DNA from: Molanna angustata
Lineage: Eukaryota > Arthropoda > Insecta > Trichoptera > Molannidae
DNA: 64,000 nucleotides
NCBI GenBank assembly: GCA_963576475.1
Contig: OY754990.1
Span: 17,528,153 to 17,592,152, forward strand
Direction: 5' to 3'
Part shown: positions 32,975 through 46,249 of the stretch, in pieces
How the letters are laid out: the number at the start of each line of letters is the position of its first letter
How positions within the stretch are numbered: the stretch's first letter is position 1
Made by a program: the position numbers and the translations under genes
Notes under the pieces: generated by a model
Database searches by the model: none
Seen by the model: only the letters and a program-made list of their open reading frames with translations
Told to the model about the DNA's origin: nothing

Positions 32975-35900
32975 CTACCAGGAATATAAATTTTCTAACG
33001 ATAGTATATTTTCATGTTAAGATAGACAAACTATTAATGCCGTATAGTGAAGAATGCTTATGTTGTATGAAATATTTTAAAAAAAGCAGATAAATTTTGA
33101 TTTAAAGAACGCGAGAGCATTTTCAAAATTTTGACACGTGATATCATATGAAGATTTTTTTGTTATTTATGGAAAGCTAATCAGTTCTATGTTCAAGCTC
33201 TTTACATTATAACATGAAATCAAATTACTGAACGTTTCCATACATAGAAATTTATCTAATTTCATTTTTATTCATACTAAATGTTACTATCAGGAATATA
33301 AATTTTCTTCCGATAGTATATTTTTATGTTAAGATAGACAAACTATTAATGCAGTATAGTGAAGAATGCTTATGTTGTATGAAATATTTTTAAAAAAGCA
33401 CATAAATTTTGTTTTAAAGAACGCAAGAGTATTTTCCAAATTTTGACAGGTGATATCATATGAAGAATTTTTTTGTTATTTATGGAAAGCTAATCAGTTC
33501 TATGTTCAAGCTCTTTACATTATAACATGAAATCAAATTACTGAACGTTTCCATACATAGAAATTTATCTAATTACATTTTTATTCATACTAAATGTTAC
33601 TATCAGGAATATAAATTTTCTTCCGATAGTATATTTTTATGTTAAGATAGACAAACTATTAATGCAGTATAGTGAAGAATGCTTATGTTGTATGAAATAT
33701 TTTTAAAAAAGCAGATAAATTTTGATTTAAAGAACGCGAGAGCATTTTCAAAATTTTGACACGTGATATCATATGAAGATTTTTTTGTTATTTATGGAAA
33801 GCTAATCAGTTCTATGTTCAAGCTCTTTACATTATAACATGAAATCAAATTACTGAACGTTTCCATACATAGAAATTTATCTAATTACATTTTTATTCAT
33901 ACTAAATGTTACTATCAGGAATATAAATTTTCTTCCGATAGTATATTTTTATGTTAAGATAAACAAACTATTAATGCAGTATAGTGAAGAATGCTTATGT
34001 TGTATGAAATATTTTAAAAAAAGCAGATAAATTTTGTTTTAAAGAACGCGAGAGCATTTTCAAAATTTTGACACGTGATATTATATGAAGAATTTTTTTG
34101 TTATTTATGGAAAGCTAATCAGTTCTATGTTCAAGCTCTTTACATAATAACATGAAATCAAATTACTGAACGTTTCCATACATAGAAATTTATCTAATTA
34201 CATTTTTATTCATACTAAATGTTACTATCAGGAATATAAATTTTCTTCCGATAGTATATTTTTATGTTAAGATAGACAAACTATTAATGCAGTATAGGGA
34301 AGAATGCTTATGTTGTATGAAATATTTTAAAAAAAGCAGATAAATTTTGTTCTAAAGAACGCGAGAGCATTTTCCAAATTTTGACAGGTGATATCATATG
34401 AAGATTTTTTTTGTTATTTATGGAAAGCTATTCAGTTCTATGTTCAAGCTCTTTACATTATAACATGAAATCAAATTACTGAACTTTTCCATACATAGAA
34501 ATTTATCTAATTACATTTTTATTCATACTAAATGTTACTATCAGGTATGTAAATTTTCTTCCGATAGTATATTTTTATGTTAAGATAAACAAACTATTAA
34601 TGCAGTATAGTGAAGAATGCTTATGTTGAATGAAATATTTTAAAAAAAGCAGATAAATTTTGTTCTAAAGAACGCGAGAGCATTTTCCAAATTTTGACAG
34701 GTGATATCATATGAAGATTTTTTTTGTTGTTTATGGAAAGCTAATCAGTTCTATGTTCAAGCTTTTTACATTATAACATGAAATCAAATTACTGAACTTT
34801 TCCATACATAGAAATTTATCTAATTACATTTTTATTCATACTAAACGTTACTATCAGGAATATAAATTTTCTTCCGATAGTATATTTTTATGTTAAGATA
34901 AACAAACTATTAATGCAGTATAGTGAAGAATGCTTATGTTGTATGAAATATTTAAAAAAAAGCAGATAAATTTTGTTCTAAAGAACGCGAGAGCATTTTC
35001 CAAATTTTGACAGGTGATATCATATGAAGATTTTTTTTGTTATTTATGGAAAGCTAATCAGTTCTATGTTCAAGCTCTTTACATTATAACATGAAATCAA
35101 ATTACTGAACTTTTCCATACATAGAAATTTATCTAATTACATTTTTATTAATACTAAATGTTACTATCAGGAATGTAAATTTTCTTCCGATAGTATATTT
35201 TTATGTTAAGATAAACAAACTATTAATGCAGTATAGTGAAGAATGCTTATGTTGTATGAAATATTTTAAAAAAAGCAGATAAATTTTGTTCTAAAGAACG
35301 CGAGAGCATTTTCCAAATTTTGACAGGTGATATCATATGAAGATTTTTTTTGTTATTTATGGAAAGCTAATCAGTTCTATGTTCAAGCTCTTTACATTAT
35401 AACATGAAATCAAATTACAGAACTTTTCCATACATAGAAATTTATCTAATTACATTTTTATTCATACTAAATGTTACTATCAGGAATGTAAATTTTCTTC
35501 CGATAGTATATTTTTATGTTAAGATAAACAAACTATTAATGCAGTATAGTGAAGAATGCTTATGTTGTATGAAATATTTTAAAAAAAGCAGATAAATTTT
35601 GTTCTAAAGAACGCGAGAGCATTTTCCAAATTTTGACAGGTGATATAATATGAAGATTTTTTTTGTTGTTTATGGAAAGCTAATCAGTTCTATGTTCAAG
35701 CTTTTTACATTATAACATGAAATCAAATTACTGAACTTTTCCATACATAGAAATTTATCTAATTACATTTTTATTCATACTAAATGTTACTATCAAGAAT
35801 GTAAATTTTCTTCCGATAGTATATTTTTATGTTAAGATAAACAAACTATTAATGCAGTATAGTGAAGAATGCTTATTTTGTATGAAATATTTTAAAAAAA

Positions 35901-36600
35901 GCAGATAAATTTTGTTCTAAAGAACGCGAGAGCATTTTCCAAATTTTGACAGGTGATATCATATGAAGATTTTTTTTGTTATTTATGGAAAGCTAATCAG
36001 TTCTATGTTCAAGCTCTTTACATTATAACATGATATCAAATTACTGAACTTTTCCATACATAGAAATTTATCTAATTACATTTTTATTCATACTAAATGT
36101 TACTATCAGGAATATAAATTTTCTTCCGATAGTATATTTTTATGTTAAGATAGACAAACTATTAATGGAGTATAGGGAAGAATGCTTATGTTGTATGAAA
36201 TATTTTAAAAAAAGCAGATAAATTTTGTTCTAAAGAACGCGAGAGCATTTTCCAAATTTTGACAGGTGATATCATATGAAGATTTTTTTTGTTATTTATG
36301 GAAAGCTAATCAGTTCTATGTTCAAGCTCTTTACATTATAACATGAAATCAAATTACTGAACGTTTCCATAAATAGAAATTTATCTAATTACATTTTTAT
36401 TCATACTAAATGTTACTAACAGGAATATAAATTTTCTTCCGATAGTATATTTTTATGTTAAGATAGACAAACTATTAATGCAGTATAGTGAAGACTGCTT
36501 ATGTTGTATGAAATATTTTAAAAAAAGCAGATAAATTTTGTTTCAAAGAGCGTTAGAGCATTTTGACAATGTTGACACGTGATATCATATGAAGAAATTT
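32975..36600. repeat. 312-bp satellite, array 1 (about 12 units)
   Basis: Head-to-tail units of 312-313 bp. The marker CTATTAATGC falls at 33031, 33343, 33656, 33968, 34281, 34594, 34907 and on to 36470. Units are highly similar, with the edge units most diverged. A left border ACTCTCCACAC near 32919 mirrors GTGTGGAGAGT at the right border of the block. Short open frames recur in every unit and are artefacts. Confidence 0.95.
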
Positions 36601-37390
36601 TATGATATCTATGAAAAGCTAATCAGTTCTAAGTTCAAGCTATTAATATTCTTATATCAATATGAAATCAATGAACTGAACATTGCCAAATATAAAAAAA
36701 TTCTCTTGTTACATATAAGTTTCATACAAATATCCATTAAATAAAATATAATTTTTGAAACCGTTGAATATTTTTCTTTTAACATTGACCAACTTTGAAT
36801 ACAATTTTAGGAAGATTCTTGGTGTTGTATAAATAGTTGAAACCAAATTAAAATATCTCTAATTTCCAGGTCGTGAGAGCATTTTTTCAGTTTTAATAGA
36901 TGAAATCATAAAGAAACATTGGGAAAAAATGAACCGTTGTCTATGGAAAACTAATCAGCTCTAAGTTTATGGACTTAACACATGTGATATCAATATGAAG
37001 TCAATCGGACTTATAGTTTGGGCTGCAGAGAGGACACAAAAAAAAAACAACGTAAATGATGAATTCATAGAGAAGAAATCAAAAGTTGTCTATGGAAAAC
37101 TAATCAGCTCTAGGTCTTTGCACTTTACACATATGATGTTAATATGAAGTCGATCAGACTTATAGTTTGGGCTGTAGAGAGGACACAAAAAAGATAAATG
37201 CTACGGCGTACGGCGTACGGCGTACAGCGTATACGCCATACACACAAACACATCACGACGAAACTCATAGTGTGCATTCTCTACATGATACCCATTGAGA
37301 AATTGATGTAAAAAAAATACGCTTAAATTTTGCGAAATCATGACTCTCCCCTATTCCATAGTGTGGAGAGTAATATTCCATAGTGTGGAG
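36541..37390. repeat. Tail of satellite block 1
   Basis: About 0.84 kb of diverged, unit-related sequence (CGTGAGAGCATTTT, CTATGGAAAACTAATCAGCTC), then a (GGCGTAC)n run near 37203 and an end TCCATAGTGTGGAGAGTAA. It is repeated almost identically at 42230-43072 and once more, without an array, at 54330-54800. Confidence 0.9.
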
Positions 37391-37424
37391 AGTAATAATA
37401 ATAAACTGTTTTTTCTAGTATATA

Positions 37425-40400
37425 ATTTTTCTTCCGATAGTATATTTTTATGATAAGATAGACAAACTTTTAATGCAGTATGGTGTAGAATGCTTATGTT
37501 GTATGAAATATTTTAAAAAAAGCAGATAAATTTTGTTTTAAAGAACGCAAGAGCATTTTCCAAATTTTGACAGGTGATATCATATGAAGATTTTTTTTGT
37601 TATTTATGGAAAGCTAATCAATTCTATGTTCAAGCTCTTTACATTATAACATGAAATCAAATTACTGAACTTTTCCAAACATAGAAATTTATCTAATTAC
37701 ATTTTTATTCATACTAAATGTTACTATCAGGAATGTAAATTTTCTTCCGATAGTATATTTTTATGTTAAGATAAACAAACTATTAATGCAGTATAGTGAA
37801 GAATGCTTATGTTGTATGAAATATTTTAAAAAAAGCAGATAAATTTTGTTCTAAAGAACGCGAGAGCATTTTCCAAATTTTGACAGGTGATATCATATGA
37901 AGATTTTTTTTGTTATTTATGGAAAGCTAATCAGTTCTATGTTCAAGCTCTTTACATTATAACATGAAATCAAATTACTGAACTTTTCCATACATAGAAA
38001 TTTATCTAATTACATTTTTATTCATACTAAATGTTACTATCAGGAATGTAAATTTTCTTCCGATAGTATATTTTTATGTTAAGATTAACAAACTATTAAT
38101 GCAGTATAGTGAAGAATGCTTATGTTGTATGAAATATTTTAAAAAAAGCAGATAAATTTTGTTCTAAAGAACGCGAGAGCATTTTCCAAATTTTGACAGG
38201 TGATATCATATGAAGATTTTTTTTGTTATTTATGGAAAGCTAATCAGTTCTATGTTCAAGCTCTTTACATTATAACATGAAATCAAATTACTGAACTTTT
38301 CGATACATAGAAATTTATCTAATTACATTTTTATTCATACTAAATGTTACTATCAGGAATGTAAATTTTCTTCCGATAGTATATTTTTATGTTAAGATAA
38401 ACAAACTATTAATGCAGTATAGTGAAGAATGCTTATGTTGTATGAAATATTTTAAAAAAAGCAGATAAATTTTGTTCTAAAGAACGCGAGAGCATTTTCC
38501 AAATTTTGACAGGTGATATCATATGAAGATTTTTTTTGTTATTTATGGAAAGCTAATCAGTTCTATGTTCAAGCTCTTTACATTATAACATGAAATCAAA
38601 TTACTGAACTTTTCCATACATAGAAATTTATCTAATTACATTTTTATTCATACTAAATGTTACTATCAGGAATGTAAATTTTCTTCCGATAGTATATTTT
38701 TATGTTAAGATTAACAAACTATTAATGCAGTATAGTGAAGAATGCTTATGTTGTATGAAATATTTTAAAAAAAGCAGATAAATTTTGTTCTAAAGAACGC
38801 GAGAGCATTTTCCAAATTTTGACAGGTGATATCATATGAAGATTTTTTTTGTTATTTATGGAAAGCTAATCAGTTCTATGTTCAAGCTCTTTACATTATA
38901 ACATGAAATCAAATTACTGAACTTTTCGATACATAGAAATTTATCTAATTACATTTTTATTCATACTAAATGTTACTATCAGGAATGTAAATTTTCTTCC
39001 GATAGTATATTTTTATGTTAAGATAAACAAACTATTAATGCAGTATAGTGAAGAATGCTTATGTTGTATGAAATATTTTAAAAAAAGCAGATAAATTTTG
39101 TTCTAAAGAACGCGAGAGCATTTTCCAAATTTTGACAGGTGATATCATATGAAGATTTTTTTTGTTATTTATGGAAAGCTAATCAGTTCTATGTTCAAGC
39201 TCTTTACATTATAACATGAAATCAAATTACTGAACTTTTCCATACATAGAAATTTATCTAATTACATTTTTATTAATACTAAATGTTACTATCAGGAATG
39301 TAAATTTTCTTCCGATAGTATATTTTTATGTTAAGATAAACAAACTATTAATGCAGTATAGTGAAGAATGCTTATGTTGTATGAAATATTTTAAAAAAAG
39401 CAGATAAATTTTGTTCTAAAGAACGCGAGAGCATTTTCCAAATTTTGACAGGTGATATCATATGAAGATTTTTTTTGTTATTTATGGAAAGCTAATCAGT
39501 TCTATGTTCAAGCTCTTTACATTATAACATGAAATCAAATTACAGAACTTTTCCATACATAGAAATTTATCTAATTACATTTTTTTTCATACTAAATGTT
39601 ACTATCAGGAATGTAAATTTTCTTCCGATAGTATATTTTTATGTTAAGATAAACAAACTATTAATGCAGTATAGTGAAGAATGCTAATGTTGTATGAAAT
39701 ATTTTAAAAAAAGCAGATAAATTTAGTTCTAAAGAACGCGAGAGCATTTTCCAAATTTTGACAGGTGATATCATATGAAGATTTTTTTTGTTGTTTATGG
39801 AAAGCTAATCAGTTCTATGTTCAAGCTTTTTACATTATAACATGAAATCAAATTACTGAACTTTTCCATACATAGAAATTTATCTAATTACATTTTTATT
39901 CATACTAAATGTTACTATCAAGAATGTAAATTTTCTTCCGATAGTATATTTTTATGTTAAGATAAACAAACTATTAATGCAGTATAGTGAAGAATGCTTA
40001 TGTTGTATGAAATATTTTAAAAAAAGCAGATAAATTTTGTTCTAAATAACGCGAGAGCATTTTCCAAATTTTGACAGGTGATATCATATGAAGATTTTTT
40101 TTGTTATTTATGGAAAGCTAATCAGTTCTATGTTCAAGCTCTTTACATTATAACATGAAATCAAATTACTGAACTTTTCCATACATAGAAATTTATCTAA
40201 TTACATTTTTATTCATACTAAATGTTACTATCAGGAATGTAAATTTTCTTCCGATAGTATATTTTTATGTTAAGATAAACAAACTATTAATGCAGTATAG
40301 TGAAGAATGCTTATGTTGTATGAAATATTTTAAAAAAAGCAGATAAATTTTGTTCTAAAGAACGCGAGAGCATTTTCCAAATTTTGACAGGTGATATCAT

Positions 40401-42290
40401 ATGAAGATTTTTTTTGTTATTTATGGAAAGCTAATCAGTTCTATGTTCAAGCTCTTTACATTATAACATGAAATCAAATTACTGAACTTTTCCATACATA
40501 GAAATTTATCTAATTACATTTTTATTCATACTAAATGTTACTATCAGGAATGTAAATTTTCTTCCGATAGTATATTTTTATGTTAAGATAAACAAACTAT
40601 TAATGCAGTATAGTGAAGAATGCTTATGTAGTATGAAATATTTTAAAAAAAGCAGATAAATTTTGTTCTAAAGAACGCGAGAGCATTTTCCAAATTTTGA
40701 CAGGTGATATCATATGAAGATTTTTTTTGTTATTTATGGAAAGCTAATCAGTTCTATGTTCAAGCTCTTTACATTATAACATGAAATCAAATTACAGAAC
40801 TTTTCCATACATAGAAATTTATCAAATTACATTTTTATTCATACTAAATGTTACTATCAGGAATGTAAATTTTCTTCCGATAGTATATTTTTATGTTAAG
40901 ATAAACAAACTATTAATGCAGTATAGTGAAGAATGCTAATGTTGTATGAAATATTTTAAAAAAAGCAGATAAATTTTGTTCTAAAGAACGCGAGAGCATT
41001 TTCCAAATTTTGACAGGTGATATCATATGAAGATTTTTTTTGTTGTTTATGGAAAGCTAATCAGTTCTATGTTCAAGCTTTTTACATTATAACATGAAAT
41101 CAAATTACTGAACTTTTCCATACATAGAAATTTATCTAATTACATTTTTATTCATACTAAATGTTACTACCAGGAATATAAATTTTCTTCCGATAGTATA
41201 TTTTTATGTTAAGATAAACAAACTATTAATGCAGTATAGTGAAGACTGCTTATGTTGTATGAAATATTTTAAAAAAAGCAGATAAATTTTGTTCTAAAGA
41301 ACGCGAGAGCATTTTCCAAATTTTGACAGGTGATATCATATGAAGATTTTTTTTGTTGTTTATGGAAAGCTAATCAGTTCTATGTTCAAGCTTTTTACAT
41401 TATAACATGAAATCAAATTACTGAACTTTTCCATACATAGAAATTTATCTAATTACATTGTTATTCATACTAAACGTTACTGTCAGGAATATAAATTTTC
41501 TTCCGATAGTATATTTTTATGTTAAGATAAACAAACTATTAATGCAGTATAGTGAAGAATGCTTATGTTGTATGAAATATTTAAAAAAAAGCAGATAAAT
41601 TTTGATTTAAAGAACGCGAGAGCATTTTCAAAATTTTGACACGTGATATCATATGAAGATTTTTTTGTTATTTATGGAAAGCTAATCAGTTCTATGTTCA
41701 AGCTCTTTACATTATAACATGAAATCAAATTACTGAACGTTTCCATACATAGAAATTTATCTAATTACATTTTTATTCATACTAAATGTTACTATCAGGA
41801 ATATAAATTTTCTTCCGATAGTATATTTTTATGTTAAGATAAACAAACTATTAATGCAGTATAGTGAAGAATGCTTATGTTGTATGAAATATTTTAAAAA
41901 AAGCAGATAAATTTTGTTTTAAAGAACGCGAGAGCATTTTCAAAATTTTGACACGTGATATTATATGAAGAATTTTTTTGTTATTTATGGAAAGCTAATC
42001 AGTTCTATGTTCAAGCTCTTTACATAATAACATGAAATCAAATTACTGAACGTTTCCATAAATAGAAATTTATCTAATTACATTTTTATTCATACTAAAT
42101 GTTACTAACAGGAATATAAATTTTCTTCCGATAGTATATTTTTATGTTAAGATAGACAAACTATTAATGCAGTATAGTGAAGACTGCTTATGTTGTATGA
42201 AATATTTTAAAAAAAGCAGATAAATTTTGTTTCAAAGAGCGTTAGAGCATTTTGACAATGTTGACACGTGATATCATATGAAGAAATTTT
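37425..42290. repeat. 312-bp satellite, array 2 (about 16 units)
   Basis: Same unit as array 1, running from the marker at 37468 to 42161. Interior units are nearly identical, implying recent homogenisation or amplification. Located in the intron of copy F. Confidence 0.95.
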
Positions 42291-43072
42291 ATGATATCTA
42301 TGAAAAGCTAATCAGTTCTAAGTTCAAGCTATTAATATTCTTATATCAATATGAAATCAATGAACTGAACATTGCCAAATATAAAAAAATTCTCTTGTTA
42401 CATATAAGTTTCATACAAATATCCATTAAATAAAATATAATTTTTGAAACCGTTGAATATTTTTCTTTTAACATTGACCAACTTTGAATACAATTTTAGG
42501 AAGATTCTTGGTGTTGTATAAATAGTTGAAACCAAATTAAAATATCTCTAATTTCCAGGTCGTGAGAGCATTTTTTCAGTTTTAATAGATGAAATCATAA
42601 AGAAACATTGGGAAAAAATGAACCGTTGTCTATGGAAAACTAATCAGCTCTAAGTTTATGGACTTAACACATGTGATATCAATATGAAGTCAATCGGACT
42701 TATAGTTTGGGCTGCAGAGAGGACACAAAAAAAAAACAACGTAAATGATGAATTCATAGAGAAGAAATCAAAAGTTGTCTATGGAAAACTAATCAGCTCT
42801 AGGTCTTTGCACTTTACACATATGATGTTAATATGAAGTCGATCAGACTTATAGTTTGGGCTGTAGAGAGGACACAAAAAAGATAAATGCTACGGCGTAC
42901 GGCGTACGGCGTACGGCGTACGGCGTACAGCGTATACGCCATACACACAAACACATCACGACGAAACTCATAGTGTGCATTCTCTACATGATACCCATTG
43001 AGAAATTGATGTAAAAAAAATACGCTTAAATTTTGCGAAATCATGACTCTCCCCTATTCCATAGTGTGGAGA
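42230..43072. repeat. Tail of satellite block 2
   Basis: Near-identical to 36541-37390 but with a longer GGCGTAC run (about 42893-42930). Ends ACTCTCCCC...GTGTGGAGAGTAA. Blocks 1 and 2 (array plus tail) are therefore a direct duplication. Confidence 0.9.
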
Positions 43073-43271
43073 GTAAAAATATTGTAGAAAGTAATAAAAC
43101 CATTTGACTCGTGTATAAGTAGTATGTAATTAAACTTATTTTAATGGGATAACAACATGTAGTTATCCCATTAATATAATTTTAATACTGTAATTGTGAA
43201 ACATGTCTGGCATTTAGAAATAAGTCGGTATATAGATCGGTCTCTGCATTCTGGCCTAGTGTTTTATTTTA

Positions 43272-45214
43272 TCTATATAATAAATTTGAATGTTTGTATC
43301 TATGTATGTATCTATGTATGTGTTGAATGCGCTCCTAAACCGCTCATCCGATTGCGATGAAACTTTGGTGAACTGTCGAGAGTATACCAGGGATGGTTTC
43401 TGGATCAAAAAATTTTAACTTCTTCTTCTTCTTCATCGAGTATTAGGTCATTTTACCTATGAAGGTGGACTATCCTGAGAACCATTTATCCGATTGCAAT
43501 GAAACTTTGATGAATTGTCGAGTGTATGACCGGGATGGTTTCTGGATTAAAAAAAAATTCTTCTTTTTCTTCTTAATCGGGTATCAGGTCATTTTACCTA
43601 TGAAGGTGGACTATCCTGGGAACCGTTCATCCGATTACAATGAAACTTTGGTGAATTGTCGAGCATATGACCGGGATGGTTTCTGGATTAAATTTTTTTT
43701 CTTCTTCTTCTTCATCGGGTATTATGTCATTTTACCTATGAAGGTAAAATGACCTTATACTCTGGGAGAAGAAGCTCCAACTGTCCTTCCATCTCTTCGC
43801 AGTTCTTCCAGGACAGTTTCTGGATTTAAACTTTTTTCTTCTTCTTCTTCATCGTGTATTTGGTCATTTTACCTATGAAGGTGGAGTAACTGAAGCGACG
43901 GAGTAACTGAAGAGACAGGAGTAACTGAAGGGACGGGAGTAACTTAAGGGACGGGAATAACTGTAGGGATGGGAGTAGTTGAGGGACGGGAGTAACTGAA
44001 GGGACGGGAGTGACTGAATGGACGGGAGTAACTGAAGGGACGGGAGTAACTGAAGGGACGGGAGTAACTGAAGGGACGGGAGTAACTGAAGGGACAGGGG
44101 GTAACTGAAGGGACGGGAGTAACTGAAGGGACGGGAGTAACTGAAGGGACGGGAGTAACTGAAGGGACGGGAGTAACTGAAGGGACGGGAGTAACAGAAA
44201 GGACAGGGGGTAACAGCAGGGACGGGGTAACTGAAGGGACGGGAGTAACTGAAGGGACGGGAGTAACTGAAGGGACGGGAGTAACTGAAGGGACGGGAGT
44301 AACTGAAGGGACGGGAGTAACTGAAGGGACGGGAGTAACTGAAGGGTCGGGAGTAACTGAAGGGACGGGAGTAACTGAAGGGACGGGAGTAACTGAAGGG
44401 ACGGGAGTAACTGAAGGGACGGGAGTAACTGAAGGGACGGGAGTAACTGAAGGGACGGGAGTAACTGAAGGGACGGGAGTAACTGAAGGGACGGGAGTAA
44501 CTGAAGGGACGGGAGTAACTGAAGGGACGGGAGTAACTGAAGGGACGGGAGTAACTGAAGGGACGGGAGTAACTGAAGGGACGGGAGTAACTGAAGGGAC
44601 GGGAGTAACTGAAGGGACGGGAGTAACTGAAGGGACGGGAGTAACTGAAGGGACGGGAGTAACTGAAGGGACGGGAGTAACTGAAGGGACGGGAGTAACT
44701 GAAGGGACGGGAGTAACTGAAGGGTCGGGAGTAACTGAAGGGACGGGAGTAACTGAAGGGACGGGAGTAACTGAAGGGACGGGAGTAACTGAAAGGACGG
44801 GAGTAACTGAAGGGACGGGAGTAACTGAAGGGACGGGAGTAACTGAAGGGACGGGAGTAACTGAAGGGACGGGAGTAACTGAAGGGACGGGAGTAACTGA
44901 AGGGACGGGAGTAACTGAAGGGACGAGAGTAACTGAATGGACGGGAGTAACTGAAGGGACGGGAGTAACTGAAGGAACGGGAGTAACTGAAGGAACGGGA
45001 GTAACTGAAGGACACGGGAGTTACTGAAAGGACGGGAGTAACTGAAGGGACGGGAGTAACTGAAGGGACGGGAGTAACTGAAGGGACGGGAGTAACTGGA
45101 GGGACGGGAGTAACTGAAGGGACGGGAAGTACTGAAGAGTCTGAAGCGACGGGTGGTTATGGAGGACGATTTTTAATTATACTGGCAATACGAAGTTTGC
45201 CGGGGGTTCACTAG
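43272..45214 (+). mobile_element. Non-autonomous Helitron carrying a minisatellite
   Basis: Starts TCTATATAATAAATTTG after an A and ends CTAG before a T, with a terminal hairpin GGCAA...TTTGCC (about 45184-45200) just inside the 3' end. These are Helitron hallmarks, and paralogous sequence near 19150-19170 shows the empty site. The 5' part has three to four ~120-bp repeats (CCGATTGC.ATGAAACTTTG, GGATGGTTTCTGGAT). The 3' part is an 18-bp minisatellite. No Rep/helicase. Confidence 0.8.
43880..45150. repeat. 18-bp minisatellite
   Basis: About 70 copies of GGGACGGGAGTAACTGAA with few substitutions, inside the Helitron. Because 18 is a multiple of three it gives a long open frame (PFSYSR repeats on the minus strand), which is not considered a gene. 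Confidence 0.95.
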
Positions 45215-45380
45215 TATTGTATAAAATTTGATATTAGTTCTGTCGGTCTGACCACATTGAACGGTAAATTGCGTATTAAAAAGATGTCTTAAGAAGAAGA
45301 TTGTACAGTTAGAATTGTTTGAGACAAGCATACTTCTACATTATACATATAAGTTAATCATTAGTTTTAAAAAAATACTT

Positions 45381-46119
45381 CTCCTTCTTCTTCTTGGGTC
45401 ATATCAGGTCCCCGCGACGTTGACGACCACCATAGAGAAAGCCTCCCTGTCCTGTGCAGTGCGAAACAGCTCCTCCACAGTTCTTATACCGGTCCATTCG
45501 CGGATGTTTCGCAGCCAGGAAAGCTGTTTTCTTCCGACCCCTCTACAACCCTCAAACTTCCTCTTCATGACGAGCTGGCGGATGGCATACTTTTCACCTC
45601 TCAGAATATGGCCGAAGTATAACACTTTACGGAGCTTAACATTGGTGAATAATTCTCTTTTGGTGTTGGTTCTACGTAGTACTTGAGTGTTACTGACCAT
45701 GTCAGTCCACGATATTCTAAATATTCTGCGGTGGATCCACATGGTTCAAATGTTTCAAGGCGGTTTATAATATTAACTTTGATAGTCCACGCCTCCACCC
45801 CATAAAGCAGAACTGACCACACATATGTAATACTCGACCATTCTTTGTCTCAGCTTTAAGTTGATACAATATTGTCGTCGAGGAGAAGATTTTTCATTTT
45901 GAAAAATGCCGATCGGGCCGCTTCTATTATGCATTTTACTTCAGTGTCAGGGTCTAAATTCTCAGTAATTACACTACCCAAATACTTAAATTATTTAACC
46001 CTTTCGATACTAACACCCTTAGGTGAAGATTTATATTTGGATGGCTATCACGGCTAAAAATCATCATTTTGGTTTTCTTAATATTAATGCTAAGTCCATA
46101 ATGCTCTCCGATAGTATTG
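45381..46119 (-). mobile_element. RTE-like LINE fragment inserted next to the F splice donor
   Basis: A 739-bp 5'-truncated LINE flanked by a perfect 12-bp target duplication AAAAAAATACTT (45369-45380 and 46120-46131). The minus strand encodes GEHYGLSINIKKTKMM, SVLLYGVEAWT, VLYFGHILRGEKY, AQDREAF and ends in AAGAAGAAGAAG. The paralogous empty site is at about 19306-19315. Only 14 nt of intron (GTAAGTATTTTTTT) separate it from exon 1 of F. Confidence 0.9.
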
Positions 46120-46133
46120 AAAAAAATACTTAC

Positions 46134-46166
46134 AAGAACAAAAACAATGCCCAGCGTCAACTTCAT
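46134..46166 (-). CDS. Copy F: exon 1 of the 8-Cys peptide gene
   Basis: ATG at 46166 opens MKLTLGIVFVL, ending at CTT|GTAAGT in phase 0. The donor remains intact because the adjacent LINE insertion duplicated its target. Upstream 46167-46930 is paralogous to 19349-20510 upstream of B. Copy F runs divergently from copy E. Confidence 0.8.
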
Positions 46167-46234
46167 ATTGGAAGATTAGTTTTTATATTTGATTAGAAAA
46201 TGTATCAAACATGAACTGGAATATCTTACTTATG

Positions 46235-46240
46235 TATATA
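46235..46240 (-). promoter_or_regulatory. TATA box of copy F
   Basis: TATATA on the minus strand within GGGTATATACATAAG, ~70 bp before the ATG, at the position equivalent to that of copy B. Confidence 0.55.
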
Positions 46241-46249
46241 CCCAATTTT

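Noticed and set aside
35404..35595. Small frames recurring in the satellite
   Set aside because: Same frame in many units with no conservation beyond the repeat itself.
32975..42290. CRISPR-like regular repeats
   Set aside because: The units are 312 bp, contiguous without unique spacers, and in an animal intron: a satellite.
43873..45015. 380-codon frame with PFSYSR repeats
   Set aside because: It is the 18-bp minisatellite read in one frame; there is no start context, unique sequence or homologue to support a protein.
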